64,000 nucleotides of DNA from Ruminococcoides intestinihominis (lineage in GTDB: Bacteria; Bacillota; Clostridia; Oscillospirales; Acutalibacteraceae). Positions 8,223-16,564 of this stretch are shown here, piece after piece. Both the position numbers and the translations under genes were made by a program. The first letter of the stretch is position 1, and the number at the start of each line of letters is the position of its first letter. The stretch spans positions 18,342 through 82,341 of the forward strand of contig NZ_JBBMEY010000005.1 in NCBI RefSeq assembly GCF_040096285.1, read 5' to 3'. The notes under the pieces were generated by a model that searched no databases, was not told where the DNA came from, and saw only the letters and a program-made list of their open reading frames with translations.

Positions 8223-9308
8223 ATGTCAAATAGACTCTTTCAAGGAGTAATACACCAAATGAGAGATACCATTGATAGAACAATCGGTATTGTTGATGAA
8301 ACATCAGTAGTTATTGCTTGTTCAGAACTTGGCAGAATTGGTGAAGTAAACGAAAGTATAAATGCCGAAACATTGTCATCTACTGTTCCTTATGTTATTA
8401 ACGGATATACATACAAATCATTTGGAGCAAACCAAAGACCAGAGTATGCAGTCTTTGTTTCCGGTACAGATGAGGCAGCCCAAAGATATGCGGGCCTTTT
8501 GGCTATTTCCCTGAATTCTATTAAGCAGTATTATGATGAAAAGTATGATAGAAGCAATTTTATCAAAAGTGTTATCCTAGATAATATCCTACCGGGGGAT
8601 ATTTATCTAAAGGCAAGAGAACTTCACTTTAACTCAGAAGTTACAAGAGTTGTTATGTTAATCAGAATTACATCCAAGACAGATATTTCTGCTTATGATG
8701 TTCTTCAAAACCTATTCCCGGATAAGTCTAAGGACTTTATAATTAACATTAACGAAACTGAGATTGCTCTTGTTAAGGAACTAAAGCCGGGTATTAAAGA
8801 AAAGGACCTAGAGAAGTTAGCAGGTTCTATTGTTGATACACTTTCTTCTGAATTCTATACTCATTGTACAGTTGGTATCGGTACTATTGTAATGGGTATC
8901 AAGGATTTGGCTCATTCATTTAAGGAAGCACAGGTTGCCCTTGAAGTTGGAAAGGTATTTGATAACGAAAGAACTATTGTCAGCTATGATAACCTTGGTA
9001 TTGCAAGACTTGTTTATCAGCTACCAACTACTCTTTGTGAAATGTTCCTAAAGGAAGTTTTCAAGAAAGGCTCAATTGACAGTCTTGACCAAGAAACTTT
9101 GTTCACAATTCAGAAGTTCTTTGAAAACAACCTAAATGTTTCTGAAACATCAAGAAAGCTATTTGTTCACAGAAACACACTTGTTTACAGACTTGAAAAA
9201 ATCAAGAAGTTAACCGGTCTTGACCTAAGAGAATTTGAAGATGCAATCGTCTTTAAAGTAGCATTAATGGTAAGAAGATACCTAGATGCTAACCCTACAA
9301 AATACTAA
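8223..9308 (+). CDS. CdaR/PucR-family transcriptional regulator
   Basis: The 361-residue protein has the PucR C-terminal helix-turn-helix (about 300-355: NVSETSRKLFVHRNTLVYRL, then a GLDLREFED tail) preceded by a GGDEF-like middle domain (VGIGTIVMGIKDLAHSFKEA). The N-terminal third is a divergent sensor region with no clear sugar-diacid motif. Regulators of this kind control sugar acid, purine or amino-acid use. The ATG at 8223 has GGGAGGAAAA upstream; the 19 extra codons before it lie in the hairpin leader and are unlikely to be translated. It is a single-gene transcript; target genes are unknown. Confidence 0.85.
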   Translation: MSNRLFQGVIHQMRDTIDRTIGIVDETSVVIACSELGRIGEVNESINAETLSSTVPYVINGYTYKSFGANQRPEYAVFVSGTDEAAQRYAGLLAISLNSIKQYYDEKYDRSNFIKSVILDNILPGDIYLKARELHFNSEVTRVVMLIRITSKTDISAYDVLQNLFPDKSKDFIININETEIALVKELKPGIKEKDLEKLAGSIVDTLSSEFYTHCTVGIGTIVMGIKDLAHSFKEAQVALEVGKVFDNERTIVSYDNLGIARLVYQLPTTLCEMFLKEVFKKGSIDSLDQETLFTIQKFFENNLNVSETSRKLFVHRNTLVYRLEKIKKLTGLDLREFEDAIVFKVALMVRRYLDANPTKY

Positions 9309-9318
9309 AATTAATAAG

Positions 9319-9356
9319 GACTCGCTTCTCAAATTCATTTGTGGAGCGAGTTTTGT
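9319..9356 (+). terminator. Terminator after the CdaR-like gene
   Basis: CTCGCT (9321-9326) pairs with AGCGAG (9345-9350) across an AT-rich loop, followed by TTTTGT. Confidence 0.7.
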
Positions 9357-9402
9357 ACACATTGGTAAATAACATTTGTTACCATTTTGGAGAGATTTTT
9401 TT

Positions 9403-10437
9403 ATGATAGAATTTAAAAATGTATCAAAGGACTACCCTTCAGGTACTCATGCGTTGCATAATATCAACCTAAAGATTAACAACGGTGACTTTGTGTTTGT
9501 TGTTGGTTCTTCCGGTGCCGGTAAGAGTACATTCCTAAAGCTAATTATGGCTGAAGAAAAGTTGACAAAAGGTGAAATTGTTGTTGATGGAATCAGAATG
9601 AGTAAGCTTAAGAGAAGAAAAGTTCCTTTCTTAAGAAGAAAGATGGGGATTGTTTTCCAGGACTTCCGTTTGATTGAGAAGATGACAGTTTACGATAATG
9701 TTGCTTTTGCTATGAGATGTGTTGGTGCATCTAACAAAACAATCAAAACTCGTGTTCCTTATATCCTAAAGCTAGTTGGTCTTGGCAGTAAGATTAAGAG
9801 TAAGCCTAACCAGCTTTCCGGTGGCGAACAACAGAGAGTTTCACTTGCAAGAGCTTTAGTAAATAACCCTGAGATTATCATTGCCGATGAACCTACAGGT
9901 AATGTTGATCCTGAAATGTCACATGAAATTATTGACCTGCTTTCTGAAATCAATAAGCAAGGTACAACAATCATTATCGTTACCCATGAACATGACCTTG
10001 TTAAGGAATTTGGCAAGAGAGTTATTGAAATTCATAAGGGTAAGATTATTCACGATACAAAGCTTGAGCGTAAGTCTGCTGAAGATATTGAGCTTATGTC
10101 ATCATATGATCAGGAAATTTCCGATGATGAACTTAGCCCACTTCTAAAGATTGACCAAGAGTCACCTGAAGAAGTACAGGAACTACCTGTTCAGAAGCTA
10201 AGAATGTTAAACAAGATGGCAGAAGAATATACTACACCTAAGAAGCCTAAGACTAAGGTTGAAGAGGCTGTTGAAAACATTGACAAGATTGTTGAAGAAA
10301 TCGAAACAGATGACAGAGAGGACTTAATCCATACAGTAACTCTTGATCCGGCAAAAATTAAGAGAATTATTGCTGCCGATAGAGAGAAAAAGGAAAAGGA
10401 TGCTCAGGTAGATTCTGTTATTGATTCACTAAGGTAA
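9403..10437 (+). CDS. ftsE: Cell division ATP-binding protein FtsE with long C-terminal extension
   Basis: FtsE is the ATPase of the FtsEX complex, which uses ATP to switch on peptidoglycan hydrolases at the septum. Residues 1-225 match FtsE: Walker A GSSGAGKST, signature LSGGEQQRVSLARALV, Walker B IIIADEPTGNVDPE, and the switch histidine in VTHEHDL. Residues 226-344 are an added acidic and charged tail, about 115 residues longer than ordinary FtsE, with a predicted helical segment near its end. The ATG at 9403 follows GGAGAG at 9389-9394. ftsX follows after 21 nt. Confidence 0.92.
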   Translation: MIEFKNVSKDYPSGTHALHNINLKINNGDFVFVVGSSGAGKSTFLKLIMAEEKLTKGEIVVDGIRMSKLKRRKVPFLRRKMGIVFQDFRLIEKMTVYDNVAFAMRCVGASNKTIKTRVPYILKLVGLGSKIKSKPNQLSGGEQQRVSLARALVNNPEIIIADEPTGNVDPEMSHEIIDLLSEINKQGTTIIIVTHEHDLVKEFGKRVIEIHKGKIIHDTKLERKSAEDIELMSSYDQEISDDELSPLLKIDQESPEEVQELPVQKLRMLNKMAEEYTTPKKPKTKVEEAVENIDKIVEEIETDDREDLIHTVTLDPAKIKRIIAADREKKEKDAQVDSVIDSLR

Positions 10438-10458
10438 AATAGAAAAGGAAATGTAAAA

Positions 10459-11364
10459 ATGAAGCTTAGTAATTTAGGTTATTTAATCAAAGAAGGTATC
10501 AGAAATATCTGGTCAAATAGAATGATGAGCCTTGCTTCCATTGGTGTTCTTTTATCTTGCCTTGTACTGACAGGTGCTGCTGTTATGGCATCCTTAAATG
10601 TTAAAACAATTGTTGACAAAGTTGGGGATAGCAACGAAACAACTGTTTATATGGAAGATAAAGCAACTGATGCAGAAATCACTAATGCCGGAAAACAAAT
10701 GGAAGGCTTAAGTAATGTTACTTCTGTTTCTTTCTTCCCTAAGGAAGAGGCTATTAAGGACTATAAGGATGTTCTTGGTGACAAGGTTTTTGCTGAAATG
10801 GAAGGTGACGGTAATCCACTTCCTGATGCTTATAAGGTTACTGTTAAGGACTTATCAAAATATGAGAGTACGGTAAAGCAAATCCAAAATATTAAGGGGG
10901 TTGCTACTGTATCATCTCAAACCGATGTTGCAGATAAATTAACAAGTCTAAACAAGATTATACAGATTCTTTCTGTTGCAATTGTTTTGGCACTTGTAAT
11001 TATTTCACTGTTTATTATTTCTAATACAATTCGTATGAGTATGTATGCCAGAAGATACGAAATCAGTATTATGAAGTCTGTTGGTGCAACAGATACATTT
11101 GTTAGAATACCGTTCCTTGTTGAAGGTATTATTATTGGTGCATTGTCCGGTGTTATTTCAACATTTGGTTTAATGCTCATTTATGATTTGATTATAGAAG
11201 CATTGCAGTATGTAGTACCATTTAAGGCAATAACATTCAACTCAGTAATGTGGCCATTCCTTGGTGCATTTATTATTGCAGGTGTATTTGTTGGTATTTT
11301 AGGTGGTCTTATCAGTATTGGTAAGTACCTAAAGAAAGAAGGTTCAATTATCCTTGGTTGGTAA
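10459..11364 (+). CDS. ftsX: Cell division membrane protein FtsX
   Basis: FtsX is the permease-like partner of FtsE; it transmits ATP hydrolysis across the membrane to a hydrolase outside. The 301-residue protein has TM1 at about 22-46, an extracellular domain (about 50-160) of the type that contacts PcsB-like proteins, and three more TM segments (about 172-195, 225-247, 270-293). YARRYEISIMKSVGAT is the conserved cytoplasmic coupling segment after TM2. Its gene sits between ftsE and the M23 hydrolase, the expected order of a functional set. Confidence 0.93.
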   Translation: MKLSNLGYLIKEGIRNIWSNRMMSLASIGVLLSCLVLTGAAVMASLNVKTIVDKVGDSNETTVYMEDKATDAEITNAGKQMEGLSNVTSVSFFPKEEAIKDYKDVLGDKVFAEMEGDGNPLPDAYKVTVKDLSKYESTVKQIQNIKGVATVSSQTDVADKLTSLNKIIQILSVAIVLALVIISLFIISNTIRMSMYARRYEISIMKSVGATDTFVRIPFLVEGIIIGALSGVISTFGLMLIYDLIIEALQYVVPFKAITFNSVMWPFLGAFIIAGVFVGILGGLISIGKYLKKEGSIILGW

Positions 11365-11393
11365 TTGACTTTATCTCTGAAAGGAGTATAGCA

Positions 11394-12686
11394 ATGAAAA
11401 AAGAGATAATCTCGGCGATATTGGCTTTGACTGTAGTTGGTGGCACATTTGCTATTGGTGCAAAGGTACAGCCTAGTACAGTTGTTGCTCAAGACTCTAT
11501 TTCTGAACTTGAACAAAGACAGGCTGAACTAAGGCAAAAGTCAGAACAATATCAGAAAGAATTAGAGAAAAACAACAGTAAGATTGCTAAGACAAAGCAG
11601 TATCAAAAGACTTTGCTTAACAGAATTGATGCTGTTAGTGATGAAATTGTTGTAAGCCAAGAGAAAATTACAACACTTAACAATCAAATTTCAGCTAAGA
11701 CAAAGAAAATCAAGAAACTAAATAGCGATATTAGTTCAAGAACAAATACTCTAAGAAAGAGAATCAAGACTATCTATATGTCAGGTGATGTTAGTTCTCT
11801 GGAAATTATCCTAGGTGCTAAGGACTTTAGTGATTTTCTTGATAAAGTTGAACTTGTTAGAAATGTAAGTAACTTTGACGAAAAGTTAATTTCTGATATT
11901 GAAACAGATATGAAAACTGTTAAGTCAGAAAAAGCTGCTTTAGTAAAGGATAAGGCAAAACAAGTTAAAGAAAAGAAAAATCTACAGGCTAAACAAGCTG
12001 ACTTGCAGTCTGTTGTTGATGAAAACAGTAAAGTGTTAAACACTCTTTATACTCGTAACAAAAAGCAAGAGGCTGCTATTAAGGCTAATAACGGTGCTTT
12101 GAATGGTATTGATGACCAAATCCAATCATACTACGAAAAACAGGCTAAGAAGGCTGCTGCAAAGGCTAGAAAGAACAACTCAAGCACTGGTTCTAATGGC
12201 GGTTCAAACGACAATGGTTCTTCCAACAATGGTGGTGGCAGTTATACACCTGTAACACCATCAGGTTCAGGCTACACATGGCCTGTACCGGGACATACTG
12301 CACTTTCATCAGTATTCGGTGAGGACAGAGGTACTTATGGTCACGGTGCTATTGATATTTCAGACGGTAGCATTATGGGTGCAACAGTAGTTGCTGCTGA
12401 CTCAGGTAGAGTTGTTGTTTCCAATAACTCTTGTACACATAACTGGGGTAAGTCCGGTTCTTGTGGCTGTGGTGGTGGCTACGGCAACTATGTATGGATT
12501 GACCATGATAACGGTAAATGTACAATCTACGGTCATCTTACAAGAGCAGTTGTAAGTCAAGGTTCTTATGTTTCAAAGGGTCAGGTTATCGGTTATGTAG
12601 GCTCTACAGGTTGGTCAAGTGGTCCTCATCTACACTTTGAATGTAGAATTAACGGTACAAAATATGACCCAATGTCAGAGTTCTGA
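11394..12686 (+). CDS. Secreted coiled-coil M23 peptidoglycan hydrolase, FtsEX-dependent type
   Basis: This 430-residue exported protein has a signal peptide (MKKEIISAILALTVVGG, cleavage probably near AQD), a long coiled coil (about 35-265) like PcsB/EnvC/CwlO, a Ser/Gly/Asn-rich linker, and a C-terminal LytM domain. The zinc-site motifs are HxxxD (HGAID, near residue 316) and HLHFE (near 411). A short Cys/Gly-rich insertion (CGCGGGYG) lies inside the catalytic domain. It should cut cross-links at division when FtsEX moves the coiled coil. ATG 11394 follows AAGGAG; the earlier in-frame start would overlap ftsX. Confidence 0.9.
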   Translation: MKKEIISAILALTVVGGTFAIGAKVQPSTVVAQDSISELEQRQAELRQKSEQYQKELEKNNSKIAKTKQYQKTLLNRIDAVSDEIVVSQEKITTLNNQISAKTKKIKKLNSDISSRTNTLRKRIKTIYMSGDVSSLEIILGAKDFSDFLDKVELVRNVSNFDEKLISDIETDMKTVKSEKAALVKDKAKQVKEKKNLQAKQADLQSVVDENSKVLNTLYTRNKKQEAAIKANNGALNGIDDQIQSYYEKQAKKAAAKARKNNSSTGSNGGSNDNGSSNNGGGSYTPVTPSGSGYTWPVPGHTALSSVFGEDRGTYGHGAIDISDGSIMGATVVAADSGRVVVSNNSCTHNWGKSGSCGCGGGYGNYVWIDHDNGKCTIYGHLTRAVVSQGSYVSKGQVIGYVGSTGWSSGPHLHFECRINGTKYDPMSEF

Positions 12687-12688
12687 TT

Positions 12689-13093
12689 ATGAGCAATAGA
12701 AGAGAAAGACGACCTGTTAAAAAGGGTGTACCACTAGGGGTTACTGTTACAATTGCAGCAATTTGTTCTGCTATTGCTTTTTCCGGTGCTTATGTTTATG
12801 CAATGCATACCTTTAATTCAAAGGTAACTGACTTAAACGAAAAGCAGAGAATGTTTACAAAACTTTATGAGGTTGACTCAGCAGTTAGAGAGAACTACAA
12901 AGGTTCAATTGATGAAGAAACTTTGAGAGAGTCTTTATCCTCTACATATGTTAAAAGTGTTGATAATGACAACATTCTTTATGTTCCGGAAAGTGACTAT
13001 AATGAAGGTAAATACAGTAAGGACTACAAGAGTTTCAAAATTTCTGACGGTTCATATGTGCTAATTAAAAAATCTTCATTAAAAAATAATTAG
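12689..13093 (+). CDS. Small membrane-anchored protein, resembles the N-terminus of S41/CtpA peptidases
   Basis: This 134-residue protein has a basic start, one TM segment (about 18-38) and then LYEVDSAVRENYKGSIDEET, which resembles the helical N-terminal segment of CtpA-type processing proteases that commonly follow ftsEX-M23 in Clostridia. The PDZ and serine/lysine peptidase domains are absent; the protein ends with a different short lysine-rich tail. It could be a shortened remnant that kept a scaffold role. It starts 2 nt after the hydrolase stop, so it belongs to the same operon. The resemblance is by eye and moderate. Confidence 0.6.
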   Translation: MSNRRERRPVKKGVPLGVTVTIAAICSAIAFSGAYVYAMHTFNSKVTDLNEKQRMFTKLYEVDSAVRENYKGSIDEETLRESLSSTYVKSVDNDNILYVPESDYNEGKYSKDYKSFKISDGSYVLIKKSSLKNN

Positions 13094-13163
13094 TTCAACA
13101 AAATAAGCATAATTTTTCCCTCTTTGCATACTATTATAGAAATAGCGCAAAGGGGGATTTTCT

Positions 13164-13991
13164 TTGTTAACAACATTTAGAATTGAAAAAAGGAACCTAA
13201 AAGGATTGAAAAAATTAGTAAAGCCATTTATAAAGGATAAGTTACTTGAAGATTATGGGGAAGAAAAAAACCTTATTATCCGTCAGATGGTTTACATAAG
13301 CTATAACGACAAAATTAATTGGAAAGTTGTAAAGAACAGAGCAGGTTATCAATCAAAGTGTTTAGTGTGCAGTGAGAATATTTCTTTCCCAATAAACTCC
13401 AGATTACAAAGATTTGTTGACAGTACATTTTCAAAGATTATGACTAATAACTTTGCATTGTCACTACTGAAAACAATGGAAAATCCGGAGAAATTGAAAA
13501 TTGTATATTACGATATTGACGGAAACAATAAATATTTTTTAAATGAACTTTGTAAGTTAACTGATAATTTTATTGTAGTGACAGTTAACAAGAAAAAGTA
13601 CAAGGAAATTTCCGATAAATTGATGGATGAAATGGGTGTCAGTTTAGTTTATACCGACCGACTTTCAAGAATGAAAGATGCTGACCTTGTAATTGCTCCA
13701 ACTCAAATCAGAAAAATTCTTGATTTAAACAGTAAAGCTATTGTGCTAACAAGTGAAAGACCTTGCTTTGATATGAATGCACAATGCTACTATGGATATA
13801 GTGTTGAAATTCCGGAAAATTTAGAAAAATACCGTCCTAAGGATATGGACAGTTTGTACTTTGCATCAGCTTTATTTTCAAAAGGTAGGCAACATTATAT
13901 GGCTGAACTTATCCCTAAAACAACTTATAACGAAAATTGTACCTGTACGGTGAAAAGTATGGGAAAATATCTTGCTAAAGCAGTGGTTTAG
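13164..13991 (+). CDS. Hypothetical protein with Rossmann-like middle part
   Basis: I do not recognise this 275-residue protein. No signal peptide or TM segment is visible. Residues about 110-200 alternate strands and helices (KIVYYDID, FIVVTVNKKKYKEI, VSLVYTD, ADLVIAPT, AIVLTS) as in Rossmann-like folds, but there is no GxGxxG loop. Cysteine pairs occur at CLVC (near 68) and CTC (near 260). The start is TTG at 13164, supported by AGGGGG at 13151-13156 with suitable spacing. It is separated from the ftsEX operon by about 70 nt and followed by the greA promoter. Confidence 0.7.
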   Translation: MLTTFRIEKRNLKGLKKLVKPFIKDKLLEDYGEEKNLIIRQMVYISYNDKINWKVVKNRAGYQSKCLVCSENISFPINSRLQRFVDSTFSKIMTNNFALSLLKTMENPEKLKIVYYDIDGNNKYFLNELCKLTDNFIVVTVNKKKYKEISDKLMDEMGVSLVYTDRLSRMKDADLVIAPTQIRKILDLNSKAIVLTSERPCFDMNAQCYYGYSVEIPENLEKYRPKDMDSLYFASALFSKGRQHYMAELIPKTTYNENCTCTVKSMGKYLAKAVV

Positions 13992-13995
13992 GGGA

Positions 13996-14023
13996 TTGAC
14001 ATAATCCTTATTAATGATATAAT
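13996..14023 (+). promoter_or_regulatory. greA promoter
   Basis: TTGACA (13996-14001), 16 nt and TATAAT (14018-14023) form a strong sigma-A-type promoter 37 nt before the greA start. Confidence 0.8.
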
Positions 14024-14060
14024 AAAATAGTATATTTATTTGAAAAAGGATGTGTTTTTA

Positions 14061-14534
14061 ATGGCAAAGCAGGTTATGCTTACAGAAGAAGGCCTTAAAA
14101 AATTAGAGGCTGAACTTGAAGTCCTTAAAGGCGAAAAAAGAACTGAAATCGCAGAAAAAATCAAGGTTGCTCGTTCATATGGTGACCTTTCTGAAAACTC
14201 AGAATATGATGATGCAAAAAATGAACAGGCTATTCTTGAAGCTAGAATTGCAGATATTGAAGCAAGCCTTAAAAATGCAGTTATTATTGATGAAAGCGAA
14301 ATCAGCAATGATAAAGTACATCTAGGTAGTACAGTAAAAATTAAAAATCTTGCTAACGATATGGAAATGACTATTCGTATTGTTGGTTCAAACGAAAGTG
14401 ACCCTAAGAAGCTACAGATTTCTGATGAAAGTCCTGTTGGTATGGGACTTCTAGGCAAGTCAATTGATGATGTTGCAGAAATCGAAACTCCAGGTGGCGT
14501 TGTAGCTTACAAGGTAATGGAAATTTCAAGATAA
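14061..14534 (+). CDS. greA: Transcription elongation factor GreA
   Basis: GreA enters the RNA polymerase secondary channel and stimulates cleavage of backtracked transcripts. The 157-residue length is typical. The N-terminal coiled coil (residues 8-75) carries the tip motif GDLSENSEYDDAK with the acidic residues needed for cleavage; the C-terminal FKBP-like domain ends with GGVVAYKVMEIS. ATG 14061 follows AAAAAGGATG; the upstream in-frame start at 14040 lies before this site. It has its own promoter and a terminator before lysS. Confidence 0.96.
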   Translation: MAKQVMLTEEGLKKLEAELEVLKGEKRTEIAEKIKVARSYGDLSENSEYDDAKNEQAILEARIADIEASLKNAVIIDESEISNDKVHLGSTVKIKNLANDMEMTIRIVGSNESDPKKLQISDESPVGMGLLGKSIDDVAEIETPGGVVAYKVMEISR

Positions 14535-14553
14535 CTTAGATTAAATTGATAAT

Positions 14554-14584
14554 TAAGGGCAGTTCTTGATACTGCCTTTTATTA
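14554..14584 (+). terminator. Terminator or attenuator between greA and lysS
   Basis: GGCAGT (14558-14563) pairs with ACTGCC (14571-14576), followed by TTTTATT. It lies 17 nt before the lysS start, so lysS may depend on partial read-through. Confidence 0.7.
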
Positions 14585-14601
14585 TGGAAAGGAAATAAAA
14601 A

Positions 14602-16095
14602 ATGGGTGAACAGAATAACCAGAACAAGAACAACGGTGGTGACCTATTAAAGGTTCGCCGTGACAAGTTAGCAGAACTACAGGCTGCCGGTAACGACCCT
14701 TATATGGTCAATACTTCAGCCAGAGATACACTAAACAAAGATATTTCAGATAACTTTGAAAAATACGAAAACCAGACAGTAACAATTGCCGGTAGAATTA
14801 TGTCTAAGCGTGGCAAAGGTAAGGTTATGTTTATGGATGTATATGACCGTACAGGCAAAATGCAGGTTTTCGCAAAGTTTGATGACCTTGGTGAAGAAAC
14901 ATACAAAGGTCTTAAAAAGTGGGATATTGGCGATATTATGGAATGTACAGGCTTTGTTTTCAAAACAAAGATGGGCGAAGTTTCTGTTCACGCAACAGGT
15001 GTTAAGCTTCTTTCAAAGTCACTTCTTCCACTACCTGAAAAGTATCATGGCTTAAAGGATGTTGACCTAAGATACCGTCAGCGTGAAGTTGATCTAATTA
15101 TGAATCCTGAAGTTAAGGAAACATTTATCAAGAGAGGTAAAATTGTTTCTACTATCCGTAACATTATGGATAGCAAGGGCTTTGTTGAAATTGAAACTCC
15201 AACACTAAACACAATTCCGGGTGGTGCATCAGCAAGACCATTCGTAACTCACCATAACACACTTGACATTGATATGTATATGAGAATTGCAACAGAAATT
15301 CCTCTAAAAAGACTTATCATCGGTGGTATGGAAAGAGTTTATGAAATCGGTAGAATTTTCCGTAACGAAGGTATGGACCCAAGACATAACCCTGAATTTA
15401 CTACTATCGAACTATATCAGGCATATACAGACTATAACGGTATGATGGATATTACCGAAGAACTTATCAACAAGTCTTGTATGGCTGTTAACGGTACAGA
15501 AGATATTACATACGGTGATTATGAAATTTCTCTAAAAGCTCCATTTAAGAGAATTACAATGATTGATGCAGTTAAAGAACAGACCGGCGTTGACTTTGGT
15601 GAATTTATGGGCGACACAGAAAAGGCTAAGGAAGTTGCAAAGGAACTTAAGCTGGAGGTTAAGCCAACTGATACTTGGGGTAATGTTCTTGCTGAAGCAT
15701 TTGATGAATATGTAGAGGATAAGCTAATTCAGCCTACATTCGTAATTGACTATCCGGTAGAAATTTCTCCTTTAACAAAGAGAAAGAAAGATAACCCACT
15801 ACTAGTAGAAAGATTTGAGATTTTCGTAGCAGGTGGTGAACTTGCTAACGCATATACAGAGCTTAATGACCCAATTGACCAGAGAGGTCGTTTTGAACAT
15901 CAGATGATGCTTCGTGAAAATGGTGATGAAGAAGCTAATATGATTGATGAAGATTTCCTAACTGCTATGGAATACGGTATGCCTCCAACAGGTGGTATGG
16001 GTATGGGCATTGACAGACTTGTTATGCTACTAACTAACTCACAGACAATTCGTGACGTTATCGCATTCCCGACGATGAAGAGCTTGGATAAATAA
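14602..16095 (+). CDS. lysS: Lysyl-tRNA synthetase, class II
   Basis: LysS charges tRNA-Lys in the cytoplasm. The 497-residue protein has an N-terminal OB-fold anticodon-binding domain (about 60-165) and a class II catalytic domain; motif 2 reads RNEGMDPRHNPEFTT and motif 3 GMGMGIDRLVMLL. The last codons (from about 16069, CCG ACG ATG AAG AGC TTG GAT AAA) use triplets uncommon in the rest of the gene, as if supplied by an integrated element that restores the 3' end. AAAGGAAA precedes the ATG at 14602. The protein itself appears intact. Confidence 0.97.
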   Translation: MGEQNNQNKNNGGDLLKVRRDKLAELQAAGNDPYMVNTSARDTLNKDISDNFEKYENQTVTIAGRIMSKRGKGKVMFMDVYDRTGKMQVFAKFDDLGEETYKGLKKWDIGDIMECTGFVFKTKMGEVSVHATGVKLLSKSLLPLPEKYHGLKDVDLRYRQREVDLIMNPEVKETFIKRGKIVSTIRNIMDSKGFVEIETPTLNTIPGGASARPFVTHHNTLDIDMYMRIATEIPLKRLIIGGMERVYEIGRIFRNEGMDPRHNPEFTTIELYQAYTDYNGMMDITEELINKSCMAVNGTEDITYGDYEISLKAPFKRITMIDAVKEQTGVDFGEFMGDTEKAKEVAKELKLEVKPTDTWGNVLAEAFDEYVEDKLIQPTFVIDYPVEISPLTKRKKDNPLLVERFEIFVAGGELANAYTELNDPIDQRGRFEHQMMLRENGDEEANMIDEDFLTAMEYGMPPTGGMGMGIDRLVMLLTNSQTIRDVIAFPTMKSLDK

Positions 16096-16100
16096 ACCTA
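16066..16100 (+). other. Candidate left attachment site at the lysS 3' end
   Basis: The final codons of lysS, TTCCCGACGATGAAG and onward, show codon choice unlike the rest of the gene, and mobile-element genes follow at once. This fits site-specific insertion that rebuilds the gene end. No second copy is found in the window, so the exact core cannot be defined. Confidence 0.5.
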
Positions 16101-16234
16101 GTGTTTATGCGGGATTGAGGCATTTGAGTACGTCAAAGGACGCATTAAAAGACGTATTTTGGCATAGTCATTTACATCAGTATGAAAGAGTACACAATCT
16201 GAAAAGAATAAGACTCAATCGAATATGAACTACT

Positions 16235-16278
16235 AAGAGGACATTTTCTAAAGAAATTTAGAAGATGTCCTCTTTTTT
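16235..16278 (+). terminator. Strong terminator near the left end of the element
   Basis: A long stem, AAGAGGACATTTTCTAAA (from 16235) with TTTAGAAGATGTCCTCTT, is followed by a T-run to 16278. It would shield the element from lysS read-through. Around it lie two copies of AAAATACGTC in opposite orientation (16151-16160 on the minus strand, 16290-16299 on the plus strand). Confidence 0.85.
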
Positions 16279-16334
16279 GCGTTATGGAGAAAATACGTCA
16301 TTTGTTATGAAGTCAAAGTGAAAGGAGCACAGCA

Positions 16335-16556
16335 ATGGATGAATCAAAGAAAAAAGATAGATATGAGGATGCAAAAAAGTTTGTAAGATATTCAGATGGT
16401 GCAAAGATGTACAGTATGGGAATGACAAAATTTCAAGAAGTGGCTAAGGATGCCAAGGCTTGTTATAAGATTGGTCAGCTTGTACTTGTTAATACAGAAA
16501 TATTGGATAAGTATCTTGAAACTTTTCATATTACAGATTCTGAGTTTTATAAGTAG
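16335..16556 (+). CDS. DUF6462 family small DNA-binding-like protein (first of three genes)
   Basis: This 73-residue protein matches the DUF6462 pattern common in Lachnospiraceae mobile elements: FVRYSDGAKMYSMGMTKFQE, then DAKACYKIG and NTEILDKYLETF. The layout (a helical pair followed by a small wing-like strand pair) is that of excisionase/MerR-like HTH proteins, so a role in excision or regulation is likely but inferred. The ATG at 16335 follows AAAGGAG. Two more genes of the same family follow at close spacing and the position beside the presumed attachment site supports a directionality-factor role. Confidence 0.8.
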   Translation: MDESKKKDRYEDAKKFVRYSDGAKMYSMGMTKFQEVAKDAKACYKIGQLVLVNTEILDKYLETFHITDSEFYK

Positions 16557-16564
16557 GTGATGTT

